Source: Methanobrevibacter arboriphilus (GTDB lineage: Archaea; Methanobacteriota; Methanobacteria; Methanobacteriales; Methanobacteriaceae). From it: 64,000 nucleotides of DNA. A model generated the notes under the pieces. That model was given only the letters and a program-made list of their open reading frames with translations. It did not search any database and was not told the origin of the DNA. Positions 29,994 to 40,800 of the stretch are shown here, in pieces (the stretch's first letter is position 1; the number at the start of each line of letters is the position of its first letter). The translations under genes were made by a program, and so were the position numbers. The stretch is taken from NCBI RefSeq assembly GCF_019669925.1, contig NZ_AP019779.1:2287001-2351000 (forward strand), written 5' to 3'.

Positions 29994-30134
29994 TTATTTT
30001 TTATATTTTCTTCTGAGGTATAGCTTATAGATAATATAATACACTATTACAGCGATTATAATATATATCAAAATCCATCCCCAAAATCCAGGATCAAAAC
30101 CCATGCCTGATCCATAGTTCATGCCATATGCCAT
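29994..30134 (-). CDS. Small membrane protein, 46 residues
   Basis: ATG at 30134 opens a 46-codon frame: a Gly/Met/Tyr-rich start (MAYGMNYGSGMGFDPGFWGW), one strong membrane helix (about 20-36), and a basic tail (LYLRRKYKK), then TAA. Codon content is clearly protein-like and less A/T-extreme than the surroundings. AAGGACG upstream is a fair ribosome binding site. Topology by the positive-inside rule puts the tail in the cytoplasm. No family is recognised. It lies tail to tail with the Cas4-like gene. Confidence 0.6.
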   Translation of the reverse strand: MAYGMNYGSGMGFDPGFWGWILIYIIIAVIVYYIIYKLYLRRKYKK

Positions 30135-30958
30135 TTTTATAACGTCCTTATTTTTATAAATTATTACAATTATATATGTTTTCTATACTCTATAAATTTT
30201 TACTATAAAAATTATATTTATTTAAGGATAGAATATTTAAAAATCATATGTCTGAAATCACATATTTAAAAATCTTTTTTATTTTCATTTTTTCCTATTA
30301 ATATTAAAAACTAATGAAAAGAATACAATTAATAAGAGCATTTAAATACAACTAACAACATACTATATAATGTTATATTTAATTATATTTAATAGAAATA
30401 AATCATTAATTTTATATTTATTTTAACAATATTTTTTTAAGCATTTTTTCTATTTTTAATAAATTAATAATTTCTATTAATATCTATTAATTACAGCTAT
30501 GTAATGGCTATTAATATTTATCAATAATTTCTATTATTAATATTTATAAATAACTTTTTATTAATATTAAATAAATAAAAGCTATTAATATGTGATATTT
30601 TACTAGTTTTTAGATTATTAATACTTAATATGAGACACATTCTTAATAGAATCATATGTTAGTTAGTATACTAATAAATATAGTAGTATATTAAATATAA
30701 TAGTAAATATGCTGATAATATAAACAGAATACTATTAAATATACTTTATACTAAAATACTCTATACTAAAATATATGCTATTAAGTAATAGTATAAATAT
30801 TATTAATAGTTTATACTTAAAATACTAAAATAATAATGTATGAATTAACACTGTATGAAATTATCATATAAATTAATGCAGTATAAAATACTGTATAAAA
30901 ATGGTTTATTGTGTGTTAATTTATATTTTAATTATATTTATTTAATAAGGAAGATTAT
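30135..30958. other. Gene-free region of 820 bases upstream of the DEAD-box helicase gene
   Basis: Almost pure A/T with many imprecise ATTAATATTTAT and TATACTAAAATA repeats. A good TATA-like box (GCATTTAAATAC at 30339-30350) lies 600 bases before the helicase gene, so a long leader RNA is possible, but nothing in it looks structured or coding. Confidence 0.45.
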
Positions 30959-32248
30959 ATGGAACAATTATCATTTTACAATTTTGATATATCAAAAGAA
31001 ATTAAGAACGCAGTAAAAGACATGGGTTTTGAAGAACCTACACCAATTCAAGGTTTGACAATACCTGAAGCTTTAGAAGGTAAAGACATTATTGGACAGG
31101 CACAAACTGGTACTGGTAAAACAGTAGCTTTTGGAATACCTGTCTTAGAAAAGATTTTTGTTGAGGATAAAGCTCCTCAAGCTATTATTATATGTCCTAC
31201 TCGTGAGTTAAGCTTACAAGTAGCTAAGGAAATAGGAAAATTATCTTCTTTTATGAAAAAATTACATGTACTTCCTGTATATGGGGGTCAACCTATAGGT
31301 AGGCAGATTAGGGCTCTTAAAAAAGGAGTTCATATAATTATTGGAACTCCAGGTCGTATAATTGATCATATTGAAAGAGGAACTTTGGATTTATCTGGAA
31401 TAGAAACAGTTGTTTTAGATGAAGCTGATGAAATGTTAGATATGGGGTTTCGTGAGGATATTGAAAAAATATTAAAGAGAACTCCTAAAAATAGACAAAC
31501 TTTACTTTTTTCAGCTACAATGCCAAGAGCTATAAAAAAGTTAACTCATAATTACCAAAAAAACCCTAAGCATTTAAGAGTAGCTCAACATCTTATAACT
31601 GCTCCTGAAATTGAACAGATATACTTTGAAGCAAGAGAAAAGATGAAACTTGAATTATTTTCTCGTTTAATGGATATCTACGATTTAAACTTAGTTTTAG
31701 TGTTTTGTAATACTAAAAGAAGAGTTGATCGCCTTGTAAGAGATTTAAAAAGTCGTGGATATGATGTTGATGGTATTCATGGAGATATGAGGCAAGCTCA
31801 AAGAGATAAGGTAATGAACAAGTTTAGAAAAGGGAAAATTGAAATTTTAGTAGCTACTGATGTTGCTGCAAGAGGTATTGATGTTCCTGATGTTGAAGCT
31901 GTTTTTAACTATGATGTACCTAATGACAATGAATATTATGTTCATAGAATTGGTAGAACTGGAAGAGCTGGTAAAACTGGTTATGCATTTACATTTGTAG
32001 CAGGTAAAGAAATATATAAACTTAGAGATATTCAAAAATACACAAAATCAAAGATTAAACAACAGAAAGTTCCTTCTTTAGATGATATTAGGGATATTAA
32101 AAATAATTTGATTTTAGATAAAATTAAAAAATCTATTGAAGAAAATAATCTTAATAAAGAAATTCATAGTGTTGAATCATTGATAGAAATAGGATATAAT
32201 TCAATAGATATAGCTGCTGCTCTTTTAAAAATGAATAAAGAAAATTAA
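30959..32248 (+). CDS. DEAD-box ATP-dependent RNA helicase
   Basis: 429 residues containing the full helicase core: Q motif (FEEPTPIQ), motif I AQTGTGKT, Ia PTREL, GG, TPGR, motif II DEAD, motif III SAT, then motif V ATDVAARGID and motif VI HRIGRTGRAG. A short charged tail without an added RNA-binding domain follows. It is like other archaeal and CshA/RhlE-type helicases that unwind RNA in ribosome assembly and RNA decay, often induced by cold. The ATG follows AAGGAAGAT. The region upstream is long and gene-free; hemD is convergent. Confidence 0.95.
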   Translation: MEQLSFYNFDISKEIKNAVKDMGFEEPTPIQGLTIPEALEGKDIIGQAQTGTGKTVAFGIPVLEKIFVEDKAPQAIIICPTRELSLQVAKEIGKLSSFMKKLHVLPVYGGQPIGRQIRALKKGVHIIIGTPGRIIDHIERGTLDLSGIETVVLDEADEMLDMGFREDIEKILKRTPKNRQTLLFSATMPRAIKKLTHNYQKNPKHLRVAQHLITAPEIEQIYFEAREKMKLELFSRLMDIYDLNLVLVFCNTKRRVDRLVRDLKSRGYDVDGIHGDMRQAQRDKVMNKFRKGKIEILVATDVAARGIDVPDVEAVFNYDVPNDNEYYVHRIGRTGRAGKTGYAFTFVAGKEIYKLRDIQKYTKSKIKQQKVPSLDDIRDIKNNLILDKIKKSIEENNLNKEIHSVESLIEIGYNSIDIAAALLKMNKEN

Positions 32249-32558
32249 TCAGTTTGAAAGATTAGTCAGTTTGATATTCTATTTTTATTAATTTTTTTAA
32301 TTTTTTTTAAATAGAAAAGATAAAGGTAATAATAGAAAAGATAAAGATAAAAAAGGTAAAAATAGAAAAGATAAAAAGAAAAAATAATAGAAAAATAAAT
32401 AAAAAAAGAATATTTATTTTTATTATATATTATTTATTCTATTACATTATTTTCTTATAAATTCTTTATTTTTATTATAATCTATTATTTTTCTTATTAT
32501 TTGTTTCTTATTAGTTGTTTATATTATACAACATTTTAATATATATTACTTATTTTTC
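32249..32558. other. Convergent intergenic region with a purine-rich tract
   Basis: The plus strand from 32306 to 32410 is almost only A and G, with TAGAAAAGATAAA repeated several times. On the minus strand it is a pyrimidine tract downstream of hemD. The T-runs at 32290-32305 can end the helicase transcript. No gene is seen. Confidence 0.55.
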
Positions 32559-33338
32559 TTATATTCTTTCGAATAATAAGTCCATCATATCTTTAACTGT
32601 GTATGTATCTGGATATATGGCGTCTATTCCAAAGTTTTTGAGGGTTTTATTTGTAATTGGTCCTATTGCAACTGTTAAAACACTAGTTGATAATTTATTA
32701 ACTAACTCGGGAATTTGTTCATCATTAGCTATCTTAAAAAGGTTTATCACTGTTAATGGGCTTGTAAATGTTATTGCATCAATTTCAGAGCTTAAAATTT
32801 TGCCAATTAAAACTTCAATTCTAACTGTATCGAGAGGAATTATTGATTCATAACTTTCGGCAAGTATGACATCAGCACCCATTTTTTCTAATCCTTCTGG
32901 AAGGGTTTCTCGTGCAGCTAATGTTCTTGGAAGTCCAATAAGGCTTTTTGTAATATTAATGTCTTTAAAGGATTCAAGAAGTCCTTCTGCAGTATAATTT
33001 TCAGGAACTAGATCTGTACCTAAACCATATTCATTAGCTAATTCTGCTGTTTTTTGTCCAATAGTTGCTATTTGGCAATTTTCATTTATTAATTCTCCAA
33101 AATTAGGATAAAATTTAAAAATTGATTCTATTGATGTTGGTGAAGTAAATATTAACCAATCTAAATCATCAGCTAATTCAATTAATGCTTTTAGAGATTC
33201 TGTATTGGTTAATTTTAATTCCAATGTTGGAGCTATAAATGGTGTTGCTCCATATGATTCTACAATGGATACGGCTTCATCTAATCTATTAAAAGGTCTT
33301 GTGATAGCCACTATTGTTTCTTTTTCACATTTTTTCAT
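32559..33338 (-). CDS. hemD: Uroporphyrinogen-III synthase
   Basis: 259 residues with the weakly conserved HemD fold of two alpha/beta domains: AITRPFNRLDEAVSIVESYG at the start, DWLIFTSPTSIESIF, AAxxETLPEGL, AITFTSPLTVINLF and VAIGPITNKTLKNFGI. It closes hydroxymethylbilane to uroporphyrinogen III, the branch compound for siroheme, cobalamin and F430. It is the last of five same-strand genes (purC, purS, purQ, cobA, hemD), but 161 bases from cobA, so it may have its own promoter. AAGGAGATG is an excellent ribosome binding site. Confidence 0.9.
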   Translation of the reverse strand: MKKCEKETIVAITRPFNRLDEAVSIVESYGATPFIAPTLELKLTNTESLKALIELADDLDWLIFTSPTSIESIFKFYPNFGELINENCQIATIGQKTAELANEYGLGTDLVPENYTAEGLLESFKDINITKSLIGLPRTLAARETLPEGLEKMGADVILAESYESIIPLDTVRIEVLIGKILSSEIDAITFTSPLTVINLFKIANDEQIPELVNKLSTSVLTVAIGPITNKTLKNFGIDAIYPDTYTVKDMMDLLFERI

Positions 33339-33499
33339 TTTTACATCTCCTTAATTTATTGGAAATAATATTATGAGATATCGATATTTGATGATTAATT
33401 TTATTTTAATGATTAATCTCATTATTTAATGATAGCCTATATGAAGAGTAATATTAGATTATTTTAGATTATTTAGATTTTAATCTAAATAATTCTATT

Positions 33500-34231
33500 T
33501 TAAATATTATTTTTGTCTTTAAAATCTTTTATTTCTTTGAAAATATTTATAACATTTCCAACAATTAATATTGCAGGAGTATTAATATCTTTTTGAGCTA
33601 TATTTTCTAATTTTCCAAAAATAATTCTTTCATTAGGAAGTGTTCCATTTTCAATTATACAAGCAGGTGTTTCAGGGCTTTTATACTTCATCATTTCAGC
33701 AGTATTCTCTTCTATTTTTCCTATCCCCATTAAAACAATTATAGTATCGGCAGTATAATCCCATTTAACTTGTTTTTTATCTTTTGTAGGATCTTCATGA
33801 CCAGTGACTACTGTGAATGATGTAGATACTCCTCTATGAGTGATTGGAAGGCCAACTCTTGTTGGAGCTCCGATAGCTGAAGTTACACCTGGAATGATTT
33901 CAAAAGAAATATTTTCATTTATAAGTTCTAATATTTCTTCTCCTCCTCTTCCAAATACAAATGGATCTCCTCCTTTGAGTCTAACAATTATCTTATTAGA
34001 TTCATTTTTTGCTTCTTTAATAATAATATTATTAATTTCTTCTTGAGATTTATAATGCTCTCCAGCTTTTTTCCCAACATAAATTAATTTTGCATTAGGA
34101 GAATGTTGTAATATCTCTTCATTAGCTAATCTATCATATATAACAACATCTGCTCTGTTCAATGCTTTTATAGCTTTAAGTGTAATTAGTTCAGGGTCTC
34201 CAGGACCTGCTCCAACTAGATAAACAGTCAT
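33500..34231 (-). CDS. cobA: Uroporphyrinogen-III C-methyltransferase (SUMT)
   Basis: 243 residues, the single-domain SUMT form. Motifs are [17 protein letters not shown] at the start, [24 protein letters not shown] and [10 protein letters not shown], then GLPITHRG. It uses two S-adenosylmethionine to methylate C2 and C7, giving precorrin-2, the entry to cobalamin, siroheme and coenzyme F430. Adjacent hemD makes its substrate, and cobQ at the window start acts later in the corrinoid branch. AAGGTGAAT provides the ribosome binding site. Confidence 0.95.
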   Translation of the reverse strand: MTVYLVGAGPGDPELITLKAIKALNRADVVIYDRLANEEILQHSPNAKLIYVGKKAGEHYKSQEEINNIIIKEAKNESNKIIVRLKGGDPFVFGRGGEEILELINENISFEIIPGVTSAIGAPTRVGLPITHRGVSTSFTVVTGHEDPTKDKKQVKWDYTADTIIVLMGIGKIEENTAEMMKYKSPETPACIIENGTLPNERIIFGKLENIAQKDINTPAILIVGNVINIFKEIKDFKDKNNI

Positions 34232-34325
34232 TTATTCACCTTGATAGTCAAATTTTTAATTTAAAATATTTTTTATAGTATAAACTACTAAGATTATATA
34301 TTATTGATATTATAATTTACTAAAA

Positions 34326-34979
34326 TTATATGCTATCTAAAATTCCTTTGAAAAAGTTTAATCCATCAGCAGAACCTAAAATTTCTTCTGATGCTCTTTC
34401 TGGATGTGGCATAACTGCACATACTAATCCAGATTCATCACAAACTCCAGTAATTCCTTCAATTGAACCATTTGGATTCTTATTAGAAAATTGTAGGACG
34501 ATCTGATCTTGACTCTTTAGTGTATCAATATCTTGATTAAAATACCTTCCTTCAGCATGAGCTACTGGCATTTTAATAATTTCATTTTTCTTAAAATTAT
34601 TAGTAAATGGAGTTCTTGTAGTAGATACTTTTAAATCAACCCATTCACAGTTGAACTTTGGATTTTCATTTACAGTAAATACTCCTGGAACAAGACCAAT
34701 TTCAGCTAAAATCTGGGCCCCATTACATATTCCAAGAACTGGTTTTTCTTCTTTTACTAGAGATTTTATTCCATCTACTACTGGAGTAATAGAAGCTATT
34801 GCTCCTGCTCTTAAATAATCTCCATAAGAAAATCCTCCAGGTATTATTACTGCATCTAAGTAACTAAGATCTTTTTTATTCCACCATACATATTCTCCTT
34901 CACCACCAGCTAATTCAATTGCATGATAGACATCTCGATCACAGTTAGAACCTGGAAATCTTATTACTCCTATTTTCAT
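34326..34979 (-). CDS. purQ: Phosphoribosylformylglycinamidine synthase subunit PurQ
   Basis: 217 residues, a class I glutamine amidotransferase. The nucleophile Cys is in [11 protein letters not shown], and the His and Glu of the triad are in [10 protein letters not shown] near the end; it begins [13 protein letters not shown]. PurQ supplies ammonia to PurL with PurS as third subunit in step four of purine synthesis. purS lies 16 bases upstream on the same strand and purC before that. purL is not in the window. Confidence 0.96.
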   Translation of the reverse strand: MKIGVIRFPGSNCDRDVYHAIELAGGEGEYVWWNKKDLSYLDAVIIPGGFSYGDYLRAGAIASITPVVDGIKSLVKEEKPVLGICNGAQILAEIGLVPGVFTVNENPKFNCEWVDLKVSTTRTPFTNNFKKNEIIKMPVAHAEGRYFNQDIDTLKSQDQIVLQFSNKNPNGSIEGITGVCDESGLVCAVMPHPERASEEILGSADGLNFFKGILDSI

Positions 34980-34995
34980 TTCTTTTTACTCTCCA

Positions 34996-35241
34996 TTAGC
35001 TATTTATAGTTATTTCATAATCATGAATTACAGGATTGCAAAGTAGCCTCTGACACATATCATCAACTTCTTCTAAAACCTTTTCTTCATTTTTTTCCTC
35101 TATTTGAAAAGTAATAATATCAATTGTGTCAGTATTTTTTACTTTATATCCAAGTAAATCTAGTGCTCTTTCTATTGTTGAACTTTCTGGATTTAACATT
35201 CCTTTTTTTAGTGAGATTTTAACTTCAACATTGAATATCAT
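34996..35241 (-). CDS. purS: Phosphoribosylformylglycinamidine synthase subunit PurS
   Basis: 81 residues, the usual PurS length. The family pattern is visible: VEVKISLKKGMLNPESSTIE at the start, ALDLLGYKVKNTDTID, and a last strand VIHDYEITI. It is a small dimeric protein that bridges PurQ and PurL. It sits between purC (50 bases upstream) and purQ (16 bases downstream), so the three are very likely one transcript. Confidence 0.95.
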   Translation of the reverse strand: MIFNVEVKISLKKGMLNPESSTIERALDLLGYKVKNTDTIDIITFQIEEKNEEKVLEEVDDMCQRLLCNPVIHDYEITINS

Positions 35242-35291
35242 ATTATCATAAATCCTTTATTAATATTCTAAAATTTCATAATAGTTGAGAA

Positions 35292-36032
35292 TTATTGAAT
35301 TCCCCATTTTTCTATATCTTTTTCATCAACAATCATGCTACAAACTTGGTCATAAATATCCATAACATTATCTTGACCTTGTCTAAATGAATCCTTATCT
35401 AAAGTTTCTAAGGTTTCTATATCCCAGTATCTACATGTATCTGGACTAATTTCATCTCCTAAAACAATATTTCCATCTTCATCTTTTCCAAATTCAAGCT
35501 TAAAATCTACTAATAATATTCCTTTTTCTTTTAAGAACCCACTTAAAATTTTATTTATTTTAAGAGTAATGCTTTTTATTTCATCTAATTCTTCTTGAGT
35601 AGCTATTCCAAGAGCAATAGTTATTTCATCATTTAACATAGGGTCATGATATTCATCATTTTTATAATCCATTTGTATAATGGGAGGATCTAGCTTTTGA
35701 TTTTCTTCAAATGGAAATCTTTTTAGTAAACTTCCAGTAGCTATATTCCTAGCTATCACTTCAAGAGGAATCATTTCTAATTTTTTAGATAACATTGATC
35801 CGGTTTCAATCAATTGGATATATTGGGTTTTTACACTGTTTTCTTCTAATACTTCAAAAAGTTTTGAAGATATTAATGAATTGCAATGTCCTTTTCCTTT
35901 TAAATTATCTTTTTTTTCTCCATCTCCAGCTGTAATATCATCTCTAAAAGCAACAATAACTTCATTTTGTTTTTCAGTTTCATAAACATCTTTAGCTTTT
36001 CCAGCATAAATTAAATTTTTAGATTCACTCAT
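35292..36032 (-). CDS. purC: SAICAR synthetase
   Basis: 246 residues. Motifs are [11 protein letters not shown] at the start, [38 protein letters not shown] and LVDFKLEFG with [12 protein letters not shown]. It joins aspartate to CAIR in purine synthesis. A GTG at 36041 is in frame, but TGGTG there acts as ribosome binding site for ATG at 36032, giving [15 protein letters not shown]. It is the first gene of the purC-purS-purQ set, preceded by a 1.2-kb gene-free stretch that must hold the operon promoter. Confidence 0.95.
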   Translation of the reverse strand: MSESKNLIYAGKAKDVYETEKQNEVIVAFRDDITAGDGEKKDNLKGKGHCNSLISSKLFEVLEENSVKTQYIQLIETGSMLSKKLEMIPLEVIARNIATGSLLKRFPFEENQKLDPPIIQMDYKNDEYHDPMLNDEITIALGIATQEELDEIKSITLKINKILSGFLKEKGILLVDFKLEFGKDEDGNIVLGDEISPDTCRYWDIETLETLDKDSFRQGQDNVMDIYDQVCSMIVDEKDIEKWGIQ

Positions 36033-37245
36033 AATAGACACCAGGAATAAGTATAATTATAATTTAAATTAAATATATTTATTATTAAATTTATATTAAC
36101 TTCATCATCAATATTATCAATCTTATTATCAACCTTATTATTAATTTTTTTATTAATTTTTTTATTAGTTTTATTAAATAATAATTTTATTATATTTATT
36201 ATTAACTTTATTATTAGTTTTATTATTAATTTTTATATAATTTCTTTTTTATATTATTTCTTACTTTTTCATTATTTTTTATTATAATTTTTTTAATATG
36301 ATATTAACTATATATATTTAATTTTATTTAATTTTAATTACTTGCTATTAATTAATTATAGTAAGTTAATATAATATTATATTTTTTAATATAAAATTTT
36401 TAATATTATAAAATTTTTTTAATATAAAATTTTTTAATATTAATCTTTTATTATTAAATTTTTATTATTATACCTACTAATTTTATGTAATAATATTAGT
36501 TTATTAAAATATGTTTTCTATGTTCAATAACCTTGATTACAACTAATTTTTAATTATTTTAAAAATTAAATTATGAAATTTAATTTATTAACAAATTGTA
36601 TTATATATTATTATCAATAAAACAAATAATGATAAATATTAATAATAGAAAATACTATTAATAATAGAAATATAACTATTAATCAAAATTAATTAAATAA
36701 ATCAATATAATAAACATAAGTTATATTATCTAGTTTAGATATTAGCTAATATTTAAAAATCTTTATAAATTTTTAAAGATATCACTACTATATGCTTTAA
36801 TTTATATATAATAAATATTATTAGTAAATTAATAAAATAACATTTAGATAAAAATAATATAATCAAAAATATAAAAAATATAACTAAAAAATATAACAAA
36901 AATGTAATTAAAAATTAGTTAAAAACATAATTAGAAATGTAGTTAAAAAATATAATAAAGTAAATTATATTAAAAATATCAATTAATAAAAATATTATAA
37001 AATATAATAGGATTATTCTATAAAGTTATTTAAAATTATTAAAATATAGTAGATTATAAAATTATAATAAATCATTTAAGATAAATAAATCATTTAAAGT
37101 ATATATTATTTAAAATAATTTATTATTTTAAATAATAAATTATTTAAAATTTAAATTATAATCTAAAATATTATATCTAAAATCTTCATTAAGTTAAGGA
37201 TGTTTATAATTATACACAATAAGATTATTACAAAGGGGTTAAAAT
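36033..37245. other. Longest gene-free stretch of the window (1.2 kb), purC/glmS divergent region
   Basis: Nearly pure A/T on both strands with imprecise TTATTAATTTT repeats (36120-36240), TTTTTAATATAAAA repeats (36380-36440) and a TTTAAATAATAAATTATTTAAA palindromic zone near 37130. No frame looks coding and no GC-rich RNA gene is visible. It must contain the purC and glmS promoters. Confidence 0.5.
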
Positions 37246-39027
37246 ATGTGCGGAATTGTTGGATGTGTATTAAAAAATAGAAAAGTAGCTCCAATTCTTT
37301 TAGAATCTATTGGTAAGCTTGAATATAGAGGTTATGATTCTGTGGGAATTTCAACAGTTGATCAAAATGGTATTCACTTAAAAAAAGGTTCTGGTAAAAT
37401 TAAAGAGGTGAATGAAAAAATTGATCTTGGAGAACTACCTGGAACTACAGGAATAGCTCATGTTAGATGGGCAACTCATGGAATACCAAGCACAGAAAAT
37501 TCACATCCCCACACTGATAATGAAGGGAATATATCAGTTGTTCACAATGGAATTATTGAAAATTTTAGTGAGATTAGAGAATCTCTTGAAAAAGAAGGTT
37601 ATATATTCAAATCTCAAACAGATACTGAAATTATACCAATTTTAATTGAAAAAAATATGAATAAAGGGCTTAATTTAGAAGATGCAGTAAATGAATCTCT
37701 TAAAATTATAAAAGGATCTTATGCCATTGGGGTAATATCTAAAGATAATCCTAATGAAATAATAGGTGCAAGAAATGACAGTCCATTGATCATTGGTGTT
37801 GGAGACGGGGATTATTTCATTGCTTCTGATGCTACAGCTATTATAAATCATACTAAAAATGTTATTTATGTTGATAATGGGGAATTAGTCATTTTAAATA
37901 GTGAAGGTGTTGTTGTTAAAGATTCTAAGGGAAATGTAGTTGATAAGGATATTGATGTAATTGATTGGGATGCAGAAATGGCTCAAAAAGAAGGCTATGA
38001 CTATTTCATGCTTAAAGAAATTCATGAACAAGATTCTGCTATTAGAGATACACTTTCTGAAAAAGATAAAATTGCTGAAATAATATCTAATTTAGATGGG
38101 ATTAATAGAATTTGTTTTGTAGCTTGTGGTACTTCTTTTCATGCTTCATTAACTGGAAAATATTTAATTGAATCCATGTCAGGGATTTCTACTGATGTTA
38201 TTCTTGCTTCAGAGTTTAAATATTCTGCTAATACTTTAGATGAAAATACTCTTGTTATTTTCATTAGCCAATCTGGTGAAACTGCAGATACTCTTAAAGC
38301 TTTAAAGGTAGCTAAAAAGACATCAAAAACTCTTGCAATTGTGAATGTACTTGGAAGTTCAGCAACTCGTGAAGCAGATTTTGTTATATATACTAGAGCA
38401 GGGCCTGAAATTGGTGTTGCTGCAACAAAAACATATATAAGTCAGTTAGTATGTATATATATGTTTGCAGCTATTTTAGCAGATAATAAAGAGCTTTTGA
38501 ATACTTTAAACGAAGTTCCTGATTATATTTCTGAAGTTTTATCTAAAGAGGATGTTATAAAAGATATAGCTTCTAAATATAGTGATGTTAATGATTTTTT
38601 CTTCATTGGTCGAGGCTTATCCTATCCAACAGCATTAGAAGGGGCTCTTAAACTAAAAGAAATAACTTATATTCATGGAGAAGGATATGCTGCAGGAGAA
38701 CTTAAACATGGTCCTTTAGCATTAATTGATGATGATGTTCCAGTTGTTGTTGTTTTACCTCCTGGAGATAATTATAAAAAAACTGTTAGCAACTTAGAAG
38801 AGGTTAAAGCTCGTGGAGCTCATGTAATAGTTATTGGTTCATGTGAAAACGATTTTATAAAAACAGAAGTTGAAGATTCATTTTGTATTAATGATAAAGT
38901 AAAAGAAATTATCGCACCACTTTTATATGTTATTCCTTTACAGTTATTATCTTATTATATTAGTGTAGAAAGAGGCTTAGATCCAGATAAACCTAAAAAC
39001 TTAGCTAAATGTGTAACTGTTGAATAA
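37246..39027 (+). CDS. glmS: Glutamine-fructose-6-phosphate aminotransferase (isomerising)
   Basis: 593 residues. The N-terminal glutaminase starts MCGIVGCV, with Cys2 as nucleophile after Met removal, followed by [10 protein letters not shown] and HVRWATHG. Two SIS domains follow, with [20 protein letters not shown] and the end [13 protein letters not shown] that binds fructose 6-phosphate. It makes glucosamine 6-phosphate, needed for UDP-GlcNAc and hence pseudomurein and glycoproteins. AAAGGGGTT serves as ribosome binding site. It heads the glycan gene stretch to 45 kb. Confidence 0.97.
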   Translation: MCGIVGCVLKNRKVAPILLESIGKLEYRGYDSVGISTVDQNGIHLKKGSGKIKEVNEKIDLGELPGTTGIAHVRWATHGIPSTENSHPHTDNEGNISVVHNGIIENFSEIRESLEKEGYIFKSQTDTEIIPILIEKNMNKGLNLEDAVNESLKIIKGSYAIGVISKDNPNEIIGARNDSPLIIGVGDGDYFIASDATAIINHTKNVIYVDNGELVILNSEGVVVKDSKGNVVDKDIDVIDWDAEMAQKEGYDYFMLKEIHEQDSAIRDTLSEKDKIAEIISNLDGINRICFVACGTSFHASLTGKYLIESMSGISTDVILASEFKYSANTLDENTLVIFISQSGETADTLKALKVAKKTSKTLAIVNVLGSSATREADFVIYTRAGPEIGVAATKTYISQLVCIYMFAAILADNKELLNTLNEVPDYISEVLSKEDVIKDIASKYSDVNDFFFIGRGLSYPTALEGALKLKEITYIHGEGYAAGELKHGPLALIDDDVPVVVVLPPGDNYKKTVSNLEEVKARGAHVIVIGSCENDFIKTEVEDSFCINDKVKEIIAPLLYVIPLQLLSYYISVERGLDPDKPKNLAKCVTVE

Positions 39028-39550
39028 AATACTAATATTTATTTTTAATTTTTGAATAAAATAGCTATTAGTAAATAGATTTAGCTTTAAAACTGAATTT
39101 AAGATTGTTTATAATTGAATTTAAGAATTCTTTCTTATTTGAATATTTTTTAAATTAAAGTAAGTTAATACTAATTTTATTTATCTTTTTTCATATTTTT
39201 ACTTTTTTAATATTAAATGGATTAATAGTATTCTTATCATTTTATATACTATTAATAAAATTATTATTAATAAATCAGATGATTTTTATTTTTGTAGGTA
39301 ATATTTATTTTTATATACTATTACTATTCGTATAGACAAATTAAATTTATAGGCTACTTTATTAAATTCATAGGTTATTTTTATAAATTCGAAAATTTAA
39401 GTTATGATCTGATATCACAATAAAAAAATATCACAAAAAATAATTTAGCTATTTAGTTCTAATTTTCAGTTGTATTTATATAATATTTTAAATAATAATA
39501 TAATATAAAATATGAAAATTCATATATTTAATAAATATTGAGGAATTAAA
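39028..39550. other. Gene-free region between glmS and the nucleotidyltransferase gene
   Basis: About 520 bases, slightly less A/T-extreme than other gaps, with no coding frame. T-rich runs follow glmS. AAATTTATAGGCTACTTT and AAATTCATAGGTTATTTT near 39345-39380 are a loose direct repeat. Confidence 0.45.
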
Positions 39551-40558
39551 ATGCCGAAAACTGCAGGAATGATTCTTTGTGGTGGTTTTGGTAAGCGTCT
39601 GAGACCTATTACTGAAAAAATCCCAAAACCACTTGTTGAAATCAAAGAAGATTACACTATCTTAGATAAACAGCTGTTTGATTTTAAAAATGCTGGTGTT
39701 GAGGATGTTTATCTTTTAACTGGATTTTTAAATGAAAAAATAAAAGAAAGATTTGGTAATGAGTATAAAGGTGTTAATATTCATTATGTTATTGAGGATG
39801 AGCCTCTTGGAACTTTAAATGCAATTCGCCTTGGTATGGATGAAATTAAGAACGATTATGAACAATGTGTTATTCGTAATGGTGATGTTGTAGCTGATTT
39901 AAATCTTTCCAAGATGATTGAACAAGGTGAAAAGTCTGATTATCCATTTAACATTTTCATAACTCAAATGCAATCACCGTATGGAATTGTTGAAACAAAT
40001 GGAGATAGATTAGTTTCATTTAAAGAGAAACCTCTTTTGGATTATTACATCAATGGAGGAGTTTATTTTTCCAAGGGAAAACTTGATTTTGGAGATTTTA
40101 AAACAGGTGATATAGAAAAAACACTTTTTCCTTTAATGGCAAAAGAAAACCAAGTTGGATATTATAAAGAAGATGGTTTATTTTGGATGGCGATAGACAC
40201 TTCTAAAGAACTAGAAACAGTTAGACAAGAATATGAAAATCGTACTGATAAACCTTGGGGATATGAAAAAGTTCTAATCTATACAGAAAAATATTTAACT
40301 AAAGAACTCTTTATAAAAGAAGGATTTCAAACCAGCTTCCATTTTCATGAAAAAAAGGATGAAACCATGTATATAATCTCAGGTGCAGGTTATATAGAGT
40401 TTAATGATAAAAAAGAATACTTTGGCAAAAACGACACAATAAGAATAGAACCTCATATTGAACATTCTATCGTAGCTACTGAAAACACAGTACTCCACGA
40501 AGTTTCAACACCATTCTTAAACGATACCATAAGAATCAATGACTTTTATAATAGATAA
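39551..40558 (+). CDS. Sugar-phosphate nucleotidyltransferase fused to a C-terminal cupin domain
   Basis: 335 residues. Residues 1-225 form a nucleotidyltransferase with the signature [31 protein letters not shown] and RNGDVV. Residues 230-335 form a cupin ([31 protein letters not shown]) of the mannose-6-phosphate-isomerase type II kind. The order recalls bifunctional ManC, but the nucleotidyltransferase is of the glucose/mannose-1-phosphate type and shorter. The likely product is an NDP-sugar for surface glycans; the sugar cannot be read from the sequence. The last third is unusually C-rich for this genome. GAGGAATTAAA precedes the ATG. Confidence 0.85.
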   Translation: MPKTAGMILCGGFGKRLRPITEKIPKPLVEIKEDYTILDKQLFDFKNAGVEDVYLLTGFLNEKIKERFGNEYKGVNIHYVIEDEPLGTLNAIRLGMDEIKNDYEQCVIRNGDVVADLNLSKMIEQGEKSDYPFNIFITQMQSPYGIVETNGDRLVSFKEKPLLDYYINGGVYFSKGKLDFGDFKTGDIEKTLFPLMAKENQVGYYKEDGLFWMAIDTSKELETVRQEYENRTDKPWGYEKVLIYTEKYLTKELFIKEGFQTSFHFHEKKDETMYIISGAGYIEFNDKKEYFGKNDTIRIEPHIEHSIVATENTVLHEVSTPFLNDTIRINDFYNR

Positions 40559-40800
40559 AATTTCTTGCATTTATTAAAAAAACTTATAAAATTAAGTTAA
40601 TAAAATATTATAATTTTAAAATTGAGATTTTCTGATAAATTAAGTTTATATTCATTGTTTTTCCATTTAAAATTATATGGTCTATATTGAAATGTTCTAT
40701 AACATTTTAGATAGTATTACTGCACTATTTATAAATATTTTAAAATAATTAAAATAATAATATAATTGAAGTTTTAGTTCTAATTAGGAGTTAAAAATAA

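Noticed and set aside
30135-30958. Structured cold-sensing leader of the DEAD-box gene
   Set aside because: The gap is long but holds no clear stems beyond what A/T repeats give by chance.
36033-37245. Riboswitch or glmS-type ribozyme upstream of glmS
   Set aside because: The leader is almost pure A/T with no conserved ribozyme core or GC-containing helices; the glmS ribozyme is a bacterial element.
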